Below, piece after piece: positions 1 through 14,174 of a DNA stretch of 64,000 bases; position 1 is the first letter of the stretch, and each line of letters begins with the position of its first letter. The notes beneath the pieces are model-generated. The model searched no databases and was not told the origin of the DNA. It worked only from the letters and a program-made list of their open reading frames with translations. The stretch comes from Oreocharis arfaki (Eukaryota > Chordata > Aves > Passeriformes > Paramythiidae), in the NCBI GenBank assembly GCA_013398015.1, contig VZRR01013779.1:1-64000 (forward strand). The letters are read 5' to 3'. A program made the translations under genes and the position numbers.

Positions 1-3000
1 GCCCCAACAGAAGTAGGATAGGGTTTGTGTTTTAATGCAATAGTCTTGAAGAATGCCTGAGGCTTCCAGACTGTCTTACAGAAACCTGGAGTGTTTGCTC
101 TTCAGTCATGTCTTACAAATTGAATACAGTATGGCCCTTCTCTTGTCTAGAAAACTGGTTGTAATAACTCTTCCTTTTTTTTTTCCCTACCCTAAAGTTT
201 CTGATGCTGTGTGACATGAAAGAAATAAACTTATGCCTGCATTGGGGACACGTGGGTACTGTACCAGGTGGAGCATACACATATATGCAGGTTGCAAAGC
301 TGGTCCCGGATCACTCTGCCTGAATGGCACCATCGAATGCTTCTTAGTGCCCCATTTCAACTTAGATTGACTAAGTAGTCAAAAGTCTGATTTTAGATAT
401 TTTGATGTAAATCTAGCTGATTTTTTTGTGGTACATATAGTTACTCCAAAAATGAAGGTAGGAGAATTTCCTCAAAATTTCACCCAGAAATATTTCCAGT
501 TGAGATGAACATAATATGGTTTAAAAAGTTGACTGTAATGTCAGGTTGTGATGCCCATAAAAATTACTTTTAATTCCTTTCTTTGATCTTCACAGTCAGT
601 TTGTCATTGGTGTATCTCAGGTTTTGTGTTCTCTTCCCAGTATTGATTACATACTTAATTTTGAGTAGATTAAAAGGTTTATTCTTGTTAATCTATTTTC
701 TACTGGTTTAATGGATTTGGGCATAACAAATTCAAAGATGGTCCTTATTCTCAGACTCCAAAATATGTGCTTAAAAGTATTTAAAACAATCTAATCACAC
801 TGCTCCATAATTCCTAATTAAAACTCTATTTTTCCTTGATGTAAAAAGGGAACAGTTAAATATCAGCATTCATATCAAATGAATATAACTTTAGCGAATT
901 TAGCACAGATTAAAATAATGAGATATGTTACACTTTGGTGTAAAATGATCAGAAAACTGATGAAAATTGCAAAGTTGGGCAGTTTATCCTAATTTGGCAA
1001 TACTGGTCATGCAAATTCAAGTCATTTGGCAAAGATGATGTCAGAGAAAAGCTCCTGATAAAAACCGCCACTATTCAAGCTGATATAAAGCAAACATAGT
1101 AAATATAGTGCCATGTATTGCTTAAGCAAAACAGGTCATACCTCAGAATTTTCTACATATCTCAGGTCATATCTCAGGAGATTTACTACAAACTTACTGA
1201 AATGTTTGTAGCTGTAACCTGATAGGATGCACAGCCTTGCATTCTCTATTGTATGCCTAAGGGAGGTTTTGTTGACTTGAATAGATTTTCTCTCAACTGG
1301 TACCAGCCAAAGTGAAAGAATCAAGCTCTGCATGTAGACATTCTTCCGGTTAACTAAAAACCTGAGGGAAAATTGGATAATGGCATTCATCATATTTTCT
1401 CCACCCCTAAGATGTTGTAAGATATGATCAAATGCAATGCAGGATGCTTAATCTTATTTGCATATTTTCCCATCATTTTATTCAAGATGCTGGGAAAAAA
1501 AATTGCATGAAGCAAGTATCTCTTTTTGTGGATGACAAATGTAAACTATTTTAAGGTGTGTTCAAGGACAGTTCCGCTCATTTCAGACTTCCTTTGGTCG
1601 TTCAGGCTTTTCAGTTTTTTCAGCCTCAATTGTTATCAGGACATTGAAAACGATTGAAAATTTCGAAACATTTGTACTTGAGAGACATGCGAGTGTAATA
1701 GTACAAGTCTGATTACCTTGGTTTAAAATATATTAATGGTACAGATTATTTTTGAAAGTGTAATTAATTTCTGCCTTACTTGTGATGACTTGCGGAGTGG
1801 TTAATTACTGCTCAGAGGCAAAAATTGTGGCACAGAGGTCATTAAAAAAAAGAAAAATTTAGGGAGTGCAAAAAAACCTCAGGGTTGCCTTCTTTTTAGA
1901 TCTGGTTGCTTTGTCCAGAAGGGGATACATTTTTATAGCATGCATAAAGCAGAAGTATTTATCTTGAAGCAAAACCACACTGTTTTCCTTTCTGTTTTTA
2001 GAACCAACCATTCGATTGCTCTATAATATTGATAGACAGATCATTGTTACTAGTTTCTATTGCAGTATTTTCCCTGCCATTGAACTGGAAATTTTAAGGT
2101 TATTTGTCTTAATATTATAGGTAATTCTCAGCTCTCCCTCAAATTCTGTGGATGATACATGGAGAAAATTTCCTGAAGAAAATGTGGTGAAGCTATAAGC
2201 AAAATTGAAAAAAATCTAAAAATTTTATGTTTTAATTGCATGAACTTAATATTCCCTCAAAACAGTCTTGAATTTGACACCTGCCATGTTAATCCAGCAC
2301 ATTTCCTCTCATCAGCATCATGCTCAAACTTGGCTGCCTCCTGTTTCCCAGGAAACCTGTAAGAACCTCGTAGAAACAAAAGCACCTTGCAAACTCTGAT
2401 CCAACAAAGTGAATCAAGTTTTTAGGTGAGGACCTCAGCCTAACCATAACCCAAGCAAACAAATTTGCTATCTCAGTGACCCGATTAGAAATGGGATTTG
2501 CTACTGCCTGCATGAAAGCTGGTAAAACACAGAGGCAGAGAACAGGACTGTTGCATCAACTTAGTTAATGGAAACCAAGGGAAAACCATTTTTTCAAACA
2601 TATGGGAGCCCAAACAGCTTATTTTTAATGGGAAACATAAATACTCATGTTTCTTGGAGTAAAATAGAGGTGTTGAATTTTGAGAATTTATGTGAAAGAA
2701 AAAACGTGTGTTTCTGGTTTAAGTGCTCAGACTCCTACTCAGAAAAAAATCCCTTGTAGTAGATATTTATCACTCCATCTGGACCACATGCAATTAATAG
2801 TCTGCTTTGGTTTTTTTAATTTGCTTCACACAAAAAGGTATTTTTCTCCATCTTTTTCTATTTAATCCAAAATTTAAATCAAGGTGGTTGACAATGGCAG
2901 AGAGCCCTGCCTTCATCCCAGAGCACTTGTTTGTTTCCCAGGTTCTATCCTTCAAGAAGTCACTTTTCAGTGTGCTGGGCTATAGTCCATCCTCAGTAAA

Positions 3001-3334
3001 CTGAAGCAAAAATGAAGCCATTGGAGATTTACTTAACTTCCTGATATCTCAGAGTAGTCACTTTTTATCAATTTGATTAATTTAAGACTAAAGCCTTTAT
3101 GAAAAACTGGGTTCTAACAGGCTCTGAAATAGATTTTGCTTTAATTAGCCTCTCCCATGAGAACAGATATGCATTCACAGATATGCACTTTCTACATTGC
3201 TAGGATCTTTCTCACTGCTGGCACAGGCTCCTCAGCCACAGGATTGTTTTATGTGCGTGTGGGATGATCTAAATATATTATGATTTCTTGTTTTACCTTT
3301 TCCCCACATATTTAATACATACCTTACTATCACC
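1..3334. other. Unannotated AT-rich sequence
   Basis: No gene or recognisable repeat was seen. The open frames here are at most 85 codons, lie on both strands and resemble no known protein. The stretch around 1740-1850 is AT-rich with several TAATTA-like cores and could be conserved non-coding DNA, but nothing in a single sequence can show that. Confidence 0.6.
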
Positions 3335-3510
3335 CAGGAATGGCCATACCAGGTCATATCAAAAGTCCAGTAGCTCATTCTCCTCTGTGATTGGACCCAA
3401 AAGTAGATGCTGAATATAAAATTTAAGATTTAGGGACAGCATGGAGCATTACGTCCCCATTATACTCTCTCAGTTTCCAATTTTCTGTTACTTAGAGAAG
3501 TCAGCATGAC
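3335..3510 (-). mobile_element. CR1/L3-type LINE, 3' end fragment
   Basis: Reading the plus strand, the block beginning 'ggccataccaggtcatatc' at 3342 follows the reverse complement of the 3' untranslated end of amniote CR1/L3 elements, whose usual form is GGCCATACTGGGTCAGACC followed by a 'GTCCA..TAGC.CA.T.TCCT' stretch. A second matching block at about 3436-3500 (agcatggagcattacgtccc and the following 'tatactctctcagtttcc') is also typical of this tail. The element therefore lies on the minus strand and only its last 170 bp or so remains. It is heavily mutated and has no coding potential. The match is from recalled family sequence; the exact subfamily is not resolved. Confidence 0.7.
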
Positions 3511-6500
3511 TTACAAAATACAGATGAATGCACACAGAGGACTTTCAGTCAGTAAATTTGTTTTAATCTCTGAATTTTCCAGACTTGCATGACTTGCAAG
3601 GCTGAGAAGGAAAACAGCTCTCTGCTGCCACTATGGGAGAAAGGGGAAGAGCTAACTTGGGCATACTTTATTAATGTAAACTAAATTCAGCCAAATAAAG
3701 GTATGCTTCCTGTTGTATTTTTCAAAGGGATATTAAATGGCACATGAAAATGTATTTCTTAAAGGGGGACTGAAGTGCACCCTGTAACCACATAGCACCC
3801 AAAGCTGCCCTCCCATGCACCCAAGAAGTTGTAGGGAAGTGGGAAAGAAATACCACCAATGTTACATCAGATTTTCACTGTTATGTTTCTAATGCCTTGA
3901 AGTTGAAAAGAACAGGAAGAAAAGCTTATTTCCACAATCACTATCAGTAGGTTGCTTGATAGATTAAACTGAATTTCCTTGAATTGAGTTATGTGCCCTG
4001 ACCTGGTTCAGAGACTGACTTCATTATATTCTGATTTCTGCCTCCAGAGCTCATCTTCCAAACACGTAATTTTAATAAAATTATTTTTCCCTTTTTAGAG
4101 TCAATACCTCCCGCTGACTATCAAAACCGTTCCTTACCAATTATAGTTCATATTCTCAGAGGTGCATGAGTTGTCATGTTACACACACACAAGTCTTTAT
4201 CCCCCTTTCCCATTTTTACACACACATTTTATTTCCCTCCTCCTCTCTTTCTCTTCCATGAAGCTCTGAGGGGACCAATTCCATCATTAAGACCGCAGTG
4301 ATAATGCACATGGAGGGGCAGAGTGCAGAGCACCAATCTGATGTGTGATGTACACACAATGTGTGCAGCCTCAGGAAGCCCATGCTCAGCTGAGCAAACG
4401 GCTTCACAGCAGGGCTGTCAGCCAGGAACTAAAGATTCATGTTTGACCAGAAACAAAAAAAAGGTAAAAGATAAGGGACTATGCTTTCTGCATGTAATTC
4501 AGCAGATTTGGATTAAGCCAAGAACTTTAAACAACTCTTAAGTCCTGATGGTGGCAACATAAATGTATGTATTGATGTAGAATTCTGAACAACAAACCCA
4601 ACAACAAACAACTGTTTCAGTTCAGATGTGCTGGAATGCCTCAAGTTTTCATTTTCATCTTCTTGCCTTGGCCCAGGAAGCACAGGACTTGAACTCAGAA
4701 GGCCAAGCTTATTTTGTTTCTGTGGCACGGAATTTACACTTAAGCCCAAATGATAATTTTTGTTTATCAAATATGGAAAGAACAGAGATACTCTAAAGCA
4801 GAATATATATGCCCTGTAAATTCTTCAGGGATTACACAGGGGGTCTGCCAGAAGCTTTTAAACTCTGTTATTATTAGAATAATTTCATAGGCCCATGTAT
4901 CCAGCTGCCCACTCTCATGATTTTATCAAGAATCTCCTGGTAGCAGACACAACTTTCTCTTCTGGAATCTGGAGATTACATGACAATTTCCACTTTCATT
5001 TATAATGAAAAAAGCTCCTAAATTCACAAAGAAGATCTTGAAACCAGGAACAAAATATAAGCAGCAAATAAAAAGACCACATTTTTTAAAATTGATTTTG
5101 AAGTGTCTCTCACCGGAGTCTGAAGGCATCCCTTATGATTTCAGGCTGGTGATTACTGCAAGCAGTTAAGGCTTAGCTCTGAGGCTGGCTCTGACCCCTG
5201 CAAATTTGTGCAGAGCTGGGATTTAGGATCTTGGCTCTTGGTCTGACTAATCTAGGAAATAAAAGACATGCAATAAGGAAGAAAGTACAGCTAGGGAAAT
5301 GAGACATCTAGTACTCAATGAGGGACAAAGCCAAAATGAGGGATGAACCCTCAGCAGAGACAGACATGGTATCAGTATCTTGGTCACAGTACACCTGGCT
5401 GTGGTCCTCAGCAGCCATTAATCGCCTTGGGTTTCTTCAAGATAAAGAGACTTCCCTGAGCACCAGTTATCATTACTGAACCATGCAGGTCTGTTTTCAC
5501 AGCTGGATGCCCTGATGCCCACAGCTAGTGCTGCTTGAATCAGTGCTCATTCAAGCCACCTGCCAATGCAACTCCACAGATCAGCCAAATGCCAGGATTG
5601 AAAGCGTGTCTATGCCTTAAAATTAGTTTCTTTGCAATTTAAATTAGATACATCAACCTAATGTTTGATGTCCTTAGTGACAGTTTGAAGGGCATCCCAA
5701 AGAAAGAAAACTCTGTCCAGACAACACTGGCACTTTATACATTGACAATAAATCCCATATCTTAATTTGCAGTATGAGGAAAAATAGCAAAACTTTAAGA
5801 AAGGTAATTAATTTCTACTCTGATAAGAATCTCCTTTGTAAAACAGAAAAACATTTCACTCTTTTCAGACTAAAACCACTCTGAAAGAGCTTATCTCAAA
5901 ATCCCTTTCCCCATTTCATTAAGTGCCAAGATTTTATCAGGCTGAGTCAGGTGAAGACCAAGGGACAGGAGAGCCCTTCACAGAGCAGGTAGGTAAAAAT
6001 GCATACTTCCTATTACCCAGTCTGAAGCAAAAGGGAGTTGGCCTGCTTTTAGCCTTTCTTTGGTGGTTTTAGCAGTTGCATGTCTAGGAGTGACCTCCTT
6101 CCTCCTTCACAGAGAGTGCTGGCTGAAGGAGGTTGCTTTGGAGGATCAGGAAGGCATTCTTCCAGCTAGGCCTATATAGACCCTCTGCTCATCCCATCTT
6201 CTTCCTAGCCCACAAAGGCACAGTTAGGGCGTTAGATTTCAAAGGGTAACACTCCCATTAATGCACTTCACAGGGCCATTTAGCTCAACACACTTGCAGT
6301 TGCTGCCCAAGCTGGAGTTCAGTGAACCACGACAAGATCTGGAGATGGAGAGGGGCTGTGCCCATAGGTCTGTTTATATAACACCCTGGTGGGAACTCAG
6401 TGAACTCATGCTCTGGAGCAACTTGGAAAATAGCTGGTGCATCAGTCTAATAAACTTGCAGCCTATGTTGTCTTCAGTTGCATATGTTTGGATCAATGTC

Positions 6501-7978
6501 TTACTGTTCAACCCATCTCTAATGGGTTACTGGAAACTGCACTTATATTTTACCTGATTTTAAAACACAGCTATGTACTATATTTACTGCCACTCAGCAC
6601 TTTTTCTCTGAAACCTCATCCATTTCCAGGCACTGCAATACCCTCTTTGCCCTTGTCAAGTCTGAAAGTTAACAGAGCTTTTCTTCAGCAAGTGGCAGGC
6701 TCATTGGCTGTCAGTCACCAAATGGATGTGATAGACGGTTTTTTAACAAAAAAGTTCATAAAAGATAAATTAAATTAGTGCTTTACCTTAGCTTTGGATT
6801 GTTCTCTGAGATTCAGCTAGGGCTGAATCTGTAGGTGAATTTGCATGCAGTGACACAGCACATTCGGGGAGAATCCCATTTCCAGGGATTATGGTAGGAA
6901 TGAGACACCATCTGTCCATGGTGTCTGGGCGATACGGGGGAAGCTGGACCTGCTAGCATAAGGCTGATCCTGTCCAGCCAGGGCACACCTGCCCCCAAGA
7001 AGGCATGTGGCATTTTTACCATAGGCTGCCTGAGAAGAGGAGGTTTAGTTTCCAGGTCAGTCTCTACTGGTCTGCCTTCACTGCCCAACTTCTGTGACCA
7101 GGTTAACTTTGTTGCCATCCATTACCTTTACACACTTCGGGAAAAATTCCCCCTTATACTTCGTGTTCCAGGGAATGAGTGACTGTGCAACAGAAGAATC
7201 CTGCCCCTCCCCAACACAGAGCATAACCAGAGACAGCAGGCAGGGCACAAGTTCTGAGCAAGAGCCGCTAATTATCTTGTGGTCATTCATTAGCAGCACT
7301 AAAGTCAAACTTACGAACTTCTGCACCCACAGATTCTTTGCCCAGTCTTATAAAGGACTTGATTTCATTCCCAAAGGCTTCCAGGACTCAGCTTCTCAGC
7401 CTGCCAATCCCCTGCTATGCTGACAAGTATTTTTTCCTCATCCGTGTATTCAAAGCAGAAGCTAAGAATGCAAAGGTTATTCACTTCCAAAAGCTTCTCT
7501 CCATGGACAGGTCTGTGATGTCTCTCATGATGAATAGCACCATGCTGGCATGCAAATTTGCTAAATGTAACCAAGGAAACGGGGTCCTTACTTAATACCA
7601 TACACTTCTCAGAGCATTTGCTGGAGGCAGAATAGCATCTCTGGTATCTGTATGCTGTCACTCACCTCTGGGAATGCAATGTAAAAATAATTATATATGT
7701 ATAATGAAGAGCAGGAAAGAAATGTGTTGTATATAAATACACCCAGACAGTCCTCTCAATGAATGGACTGATTTCATCACAAAAGCTGATGAAGCAGAAT
7801 AACAGTACTGATTTGGTTTTGATTCCCAGTGGAAAGCAGAGTAGATTCATAGGAAACATTCCACTGCTTAGGCCATCTAGGTAAAAATTTTTCGTTAACA
7901 TGTGTCTGACCATGTGGAAAGGTTTAACAAGCTGGGAGGGGAGCAAGATTATGGCATGCATGGATGTCAGTGATATTT
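3511..7978. other. Unannotated AT-rich sequence
   Basis: No supported gene. The longest frames (98-113 aa at 6261-7423 on both strands) overlap one another and show no known domain. A short CA run lies near 4180-4190. The sequence at 6860-7400 is somewhat richer in G+C than its flanks but gives no recognisable repeat or exon. Confidence 0.6.
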
Positions 7979-7996
7979 TAAACAAACAAACAAACA
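7979..7996. repeat. (AAAC)n microsatellite
   Basis: About four units of AAAC in a row. A simple repeat of no evident function, probably a slippage product. Confidence 0.8.
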
Positions 7997-10900
7997 GCTT
8001 GAAAGTTTGAGACAGTGTGAATAATAGAGGGGCTGATGAGAGGAATTATGAGTTAATGAATAAAAGCTTGATGCTGCCCTGATGTGGCACTCATCCATAA
8101 TATACCTAGACTAGTGCATGCTGAAGGGGATTATCTGGGACATATACAAGGGAATATGAACTGCGAAGGAACTTGAAGAGGGGTGAAACTTATGCCTGGG
8201 TTTGGGTGATGCTCATGGTCTCTGTGGATGCAGCACACCTTTCATAGGTTTTTGTTCCTCATGTTTTCTGCCATGCCAGCACTAGGCCATGCTTAACAGT
8301 CCACTTCTAGCCTAACCACCTCTAGCAAAGCCATGCCAGGACAGCACAACAAAAGGACTAAGCTCACCTGCGAGAAGAGCAGAATGCATTCCTCTTGGAA
8401 AGGAAATGAAAAAAAATTGGAAATCTGTGCTGTAGACATGATGTCAGTGTGGGTCAAGCTAACAATGCACCTTTGAGAGCAGCCAGAGTGGCACGGCGCA
8501 GAGGCAGGAAGCCACTGGAGAGCTGTGAAGATACACGGCCAACATGCAGCTCTCAGGTGGCAATGGGACAGGAGAGGAGACCTTGCTGGAGTCAGGAAAC
8601 ACAGAGGAAAGAGACAAGGGGTGATTGTGTGTTGCAAACTCAAGGGAAGAGTTAGGTCTTTCAGAATGAGCAAATTTTTAACTAGAAAAAATAATAAGTT
8701 AAAATAAAAAGCAGGTAGGCAAGATCCTCTTGTTTTCTCTCACCACCTGACATTGATCTCCTGCCTCTCTGGGTTCTTTATTAGGTTTTTTAGGTTTAGA
8801 GGTCAGGCCTCCACTCTGTTAATCCTAAACCCAAATGTGAAAAATCTTTTAGACAGAAGTAACATTCTACCACTTACTCAATGGACTGTAATACAGAGAA
8901 TCTCAGTCTATGTCTATGAACAGGACATGAATAAATGAAGAAATACACATAATATCATTGATGATGAATGGAAACATTTTAGCTGTTTTGAGTGAATTGC
9001 AAAAAAGCTCGACCATTCAATACATTTTAAAGGAGAACTGCAAAACCTGAACATCCCCCCAGAGCTTCTGGAAATTTATCTAAAGTGTTCCAGAATGCTG
9101 ATGGTAGGAAATGTCAGGAAAAATTGTCTTGCTATGATTTTCAGTATTTCCTGACTTCCTTTAAACCAGAAGTACCCAAAAAATACCTGTGGTATTTTCA
9201 TAATTCCACTTTTTCTCCCACAGATTCCAGAAAGTGCCAACATGTGAGAAACCGTATAATTTAACCCTATTCCTTACCTCAAAAAAAGTCATATTTGAAA
9301 AGCTCAAGTTAAATGTAACTTTCCGTTACATGTGGTTTTTGTGTGTCCTTATGGCTCATCCATAACTTTTGTGACAATCCCAATGCACTTTATACCAGCT
9401 TGACTTCTGGAATTTGTTTTTTGCACATTGTGTTTTCTCAATACATTCCCTAAAGAAAGGATGTTACACAGAACAAAGATACCTTACTTACGTGGGTGGT
9501 GACCTTCTTGATGATGGCCTTCAGGTCCCAACCCATGTCTCAAGCCCAAAAAACAGCATAGCTCTTTGTGACTCAAAAGTCAAGCAATATATACTAATTT
9601 CGAATGTATCAGTACTCAGTATTACACTGAGAGAAATCCAACACAGCCCAAAACCTAATGCATAAGTGCCAAAAACTTATTGGGAGGTTTCTGAAATCGA
9701 ACTGAGCTCCAAGTTCTGCACGTTCATGACAGAGGAGCCTCATGTGGCATTATGACATCGAGTGCCACCAATGCAGACTGACTGAATGTGGAGCAACTGG
9801 AAAACATCTTCCATGAGATAGCATTGATGCCAGGATAAAATACAAGGAAGGTGGCACGTTACCTAGAGAAACATAATAGCCATTAGTGATCTATGGGTTC
9901 AGGTTATTCTGTGACAGTACTAAAAGTACAGCAGGGAACATTTGGACATTGACAGAAGAAAAATCAGTAATTTTATAAAAAATAGTAATCCCAACATCAT
10001 TGTCACTAAGAAAATCTTTGAAATACTAGACAGACAGACACTTCAGAAGATTAAAGAGACAAGGAACATTTATTTAAGAAAAGTAAGACAGACATATATA
10101 ACATAATGAATAGTACCAGCAATGCCAAATGGGTTCCCTTATCTATTCTACTTCTTAATTTACCTTAGGCCACAGTAGAAGAACATAAAAGTAATGAAGG
10201 AAATGTTAGAAGTTAAAACAATGAACACAGATAAAAGCAAATATTTTTTATAAAACTATTTGAAAAATAGCACTTTCCCTTGAATGATTTCAAACAATTT
10301 TAATGAAGTTAGGCCTCAGACTTACATTTGAGAGGACTACACAAGAAGACCATACAGAAAGTTTGTATGGTAGTTGAGAGAAGAACCTGATTTCTTTTTT
10401 TCTCACTGTCTCCAGGCAATTTAGAATTGAACTGTAGAGTTCCTACAGGACATTGTTGAAATAAGTGGCATAGAACTTTTCTGCATCTATTAAGAACATT
10501 ATATGAACAGTAAATCAGAAGATAAGACTCTGTGTATCTCCTTGTGCAAGCATGTACATGAGTTTAATCACATGTATACCATTGAAAAAGAGGTAAGAAA
10601 ACCCCTAGGGAAAGAAATTCAAAGGAACCAATCTTATGGGATTAAGTACTTTACAATAGTGGCCATAAATAAAAGCTGTTTAATTCATTAAAAAAACCCC
10701 AAATATGCAATAGGTATTACTGCAACTATTAATAAATATGATATGTACAGACTACGACACTATGGGAGAGTGACACTGAAAATGATCCATTGTGAATACT
10801 CTGAGTAAAAGCTAAAAGAACTCGGTTGTTTCCTTTTGCCTGAAATCTAACAATAATAGTAAGGGGAAAAAAGGATTGTTATCTTGTGCAGCAAAAAAGC

Positions 10901-12997
10901 AATCAAGTGTGGAAGTTATTTAAGCTTTGGTGATATACCATATGTTTCAACCCCAACTTAGAACCAGTACTGTTCTTACTGGTAAAGAAGCTACTAAGGA
11001 AGAAATTAAAGTGTGTAATTAATGTTACAACATTACATTAACACATAAATAATTTCTCTGGCAGGTCATACAATTCACATGCATATTTTATTAAACTGTA
11101 AGAAATAATTTTCTGTGTGACCCTGATCTTCCTGCATGCTTTGATGTTTGAAAGCCAGCAGTATAGCATATAAGTTTAAAGAAATTTATAAAGAATCACA
11201 AAGTTAAAAGGTACTTTTGATGTTTGTTCTTTCTCTTCTATCGCAAGGGCATTCAATACAGAAGGAGTAGAAAATATTAATGCCTATGAAATTTCCATAG
11301 CAATCATGCTCATTTAACTCTTTCTAATCACTTAATATAAAAGGCTGGAAAGTGCTATTCATTTAAAAGGGGTGTGAAGATGGTGCTATGAATTTCCTAT
11401 CTTGTTGCCCACAAACCCTTCTCTTTCTGCACACATTGCTAGGAGTTACTTCTTGCAATGAGAGTAAGCACCTTCAGCTCTCAAAGTACACAGCAGTTCT
11501 TCATGTCTTTTGAGGTCAGATTTAGAGAATGCCCCTTTGCCCCAGAAGCACCTCCAGTATCCCTGGTCACACAAAAAGGCATCAGATTGCCAGATAACCT
11601 CCACTCCTTTGTCTAAACAGCCTTATCCTCACCACCCAGACAACTGCATCCACAAACATGCTGGATTGCAATGGGACACATCTGTAGGGCGTAACTGTGG
11701 TATGTGGTGGTCAGTCAATTTTTAGTTTCTCTCTTTTAAAGAAAGTTGAAAGTTGAAAGTTGAAGTCTGGCTGATAAACGGGGCCAGGCTGGCTGTGCTG
11801 TGAGTACCTTCCCTTTGTCTCACTCACAATTCTTCAAGTCTAATAGGAGCTGAGCCCGTATTCTGGCATGTAACTGAGGAGAAAGTGCAATTTGAGCAGT
11901 AAATGAATACCAGCACTGCTGAAGTTCATGTGAATTTCCCCACGGACAGATATTCATTTCACAACTGGTAAATCAGTATCCATTCAGAACATTTCTGACC
12001 AGTAGCATCAGCCGGTGGAAATGTACCACAGAGTAAATGCCTTGGTGGAAATATTCTATCTTTAGGTGTGGCAATGCCAAAGCTTTGTAGCAAACCATAC
12101 ACTTGACTTTTTGGTGGTTATTCTTGGAAGTATTCTAAGTTTTGAGCTGAGACGGCAAATGCAGCTAGTGAAAGAAAATATCTTGCAGGGAGATTTCAGA
12201 GAGCAAGAAGTTTGAAAAAGGAATCAAAAATGCCTCAGCAAAGGTTATAAACCCTGCTCTACCCTGTCTCCTGAGCACAATGTTTCAAGCAGTCCCACCC
12301 ATCTTGTATACTTATGTGCAATTTCCCACTAAAATTGAAGAATCCGAGATTAAAAGGGTCGTGGGTTATTCATTTCCATACTGAACTCTATCTAGCTGTT
12401 AAAGACAGCAAGGAACACACCCACAGGCGCTTGAAATAATCCCTACATGTATGTCATCTGAAATATCATGAGATTTTTAAAAGCACATTTAAATCAATTA
12501 ATCATAATAATTTCATAAAGGAGATTTCTCAGAAGTATTGATTTAAATTCCTGCTAAACTATTAAATAAAATTACCTGGCCACCAAAGATGAGGTTTTAA
12601 GTCTCCCAGTTGGTGCAACAGTCTCTGTTTGCCAGCTGTATTGTAATAACCGAAAAGTTAACATCTCTAACTGTATAATTATTTGAATTTTAATGAACAA
12701 GATGAATTAAATCTTTCAGCTTAGCTGCTTGCACTGTGAACTAGCCTGAGTTCCTGAAAGATAAGAAATATATTGTGCTTATTCAACAGCTTTTCTGCAT
12801 AGAGACAGAGGGAGGAAAAGAAGCCAGGTTTCTGTGGAATTTAAACTCATTATTAAAAAAACTTGATAAGGGTAATTATGAATATGAGTGGTAGAAATAA
12901 TTATTGAGTTTGAGAAGAGCTCCAAAATGAGAACATGGTTCTTTAACCACGTCTAGGGACAGTGTGCTTTTTTAAAGGGGGGTTGTCTGTCTGGATG
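7997..12997. other. Unannotated AT-rich sequence
   Basis: No gene supported. The 126-codon minus-strand frame at 8293-8673 is leucine/cysteine/serine rich with no domain, and is overlapped by plus-strand frames, as expected for chance ORFs. A short direct repeat of about 3.5 GAAAGTT units lies at 11741-11765. The part at 12440-12760 is very AT-rich with repeated TAATTA/ATTAAT cores and is discussed as a possible conserved non-coding element. Confidence 0.6.
11741..11765. repeat. Short tandem repeat, 7-bp unit GAAAGTT
   Basis: About three and a half copies of GAAAGTT in tandem within otherwise non-repetitive DNA. A minor slippage repeat. Confidence 0.8.
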
Positions 12998-13001
12998 TCA
13001 C

Positions 13002-13034
13002 AAATATATATATATATATTTGTATATATATATG
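13002..13034. repeat. (TA)n microsatellite
   Basis: Two runs of alternating TA, separated by TTG, form a nearly self-complementary stretch of about 33 bp. Likely polymorphic in length. No regulatory role can be inferred. Confidence 0.9.
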
Positions 13035-13469
13035 CATCAGAATATTATTTCCTTGTCGTCACAGCAGTCTGAAAATACAGCTGAAAGAGTATCAAAGAGC
13101 ACATAATTTCTGCTGGTTTTAATTCTTTTTTCTTTGTTGCTGAAGCTTTTATCACCCTCACTGGTATCTACATTTCACACAAAAAATATTGAACATCTTT
13201 TAAGTTTTTCCATTTCCCTCAGAATGAAAGGGATGCTGGTACATTGGTGCAGTTTGCCAATTACACGAGTGAGCTAAATGGGAGATAAGTAGATGGTGAA
13301 GCTGGCTCATTTCCAGCCTGTAAATTCATTACCCGCATGGCAGATCTTTCAGCCAAAAGTATCAGCTCTTCCATGCAGAACAAAATAGAGAAGGTTATGA
13401 ATATTAATATGAATGCATTTTCCTTTTTGAATTCTGCATTCTGCAAGTCAAGCAGACACAGGTGTATCA

Positions 13470-13496
13470 CATACATATGTACATACATACATACAC
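13470..13496. repeat. (CATA)n / (TACA)n microsatellite
   Basis: Alternating purine-pyrimidine tetranucleotide repeats (acatacatacat type), running into a CACG-containing tail. A simple repeat. Confidence 0.85.
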
Positions 13497-13942
13497 GCAG
13501 ACACGTGTGCAAAGACTGACTCTCTTCAGCTACATGGATACTGCTCAGCATGGAAATTTACAGCTCTAAGTGGGGGATTAGCAACTACGTAGGGATTTAA
13601 GCTCATTTCTATGCAAAAATTCCAATCAGAGCTTGAATAAGGAAGTATTGATGAGGTAGATGTATTTGCAAGTGTTTCTATCCAGTACTGCTCTTCTCTT
13701 CCTGCCTCATGCTTTTCCATGTAAAACAACAGGAGCAATGTTTAAAACAATAGGAAATGTAAATGTTTACAATCATGTGTCTTTAAACTGTACACACTGC
13801 AATTCTTTGAGTGAGGATTAGTATATTTTTATATTGGTGATTTTTTCCTATCACGCATTTTTTTCCCTGTATGATTTTTGATGTTCTAAACACTGAAAAA
13901 TGCCTTCATTCCCCAGAATTATAAAATAGTCTTGGAAGAGTA

Positions 13943-14174
13943 AAAGAGCCTCTCTGTCGCACACCTTTAAGTTTGAATATTTTGATTTCCTGTGTAATTT
14001 CAATTTCGCTGTGAATCAGAACTATCTACAGTAAACAGAAAGAGGAACTGGAGCTTGCTGATATTATGGTCTGCCAGGAACAGGAGATGTTATTGCAAGT
14101 CTGAAGAATTTTATACCTCTCTGATAGCTTGTATACCCTCTGAATCTTATTAAACTGCTTGTGCCCAACCTGGA
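13943..14174 (+). repeat. Unidentified dispersed element, copy A
   Basis: This block of about 230 bp aligns almost end to end with 17168-17380 in the same orientation. The best core is the 'gatttcctgtgtaatt' segment at about 13991-14006, followed by 'caattt.gctg.gaatca.aac', then 'ttgctgat', 'tgccaggaac', and near the right end 'gaatctt.ttaaa.tgcttgtg'. The aligned order is conserved throughout, with small indels. Flanks outside these limits do not match, so this is a discrete unit and not part of a larger duplication. It has no long ORF, no poly-A tail and no obvious terminal repeats. It is either an old interspersed repeat family or a locally duplicated regulatory element. The strand given is arbitrary. 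Confidence 0.8.

Noticed and set aside
8293..8673. 126-codon minus-strand ORF rich in L, C and S
   Set aside because: Opposed by plus-strand frames and without any known motif; composition follows a pyrimidine-rich strand.
13002..13034. TA repeat as a TATA promoter
   Set aside because: A plain microsatellite with no initiator, GC box or downstream open exon.
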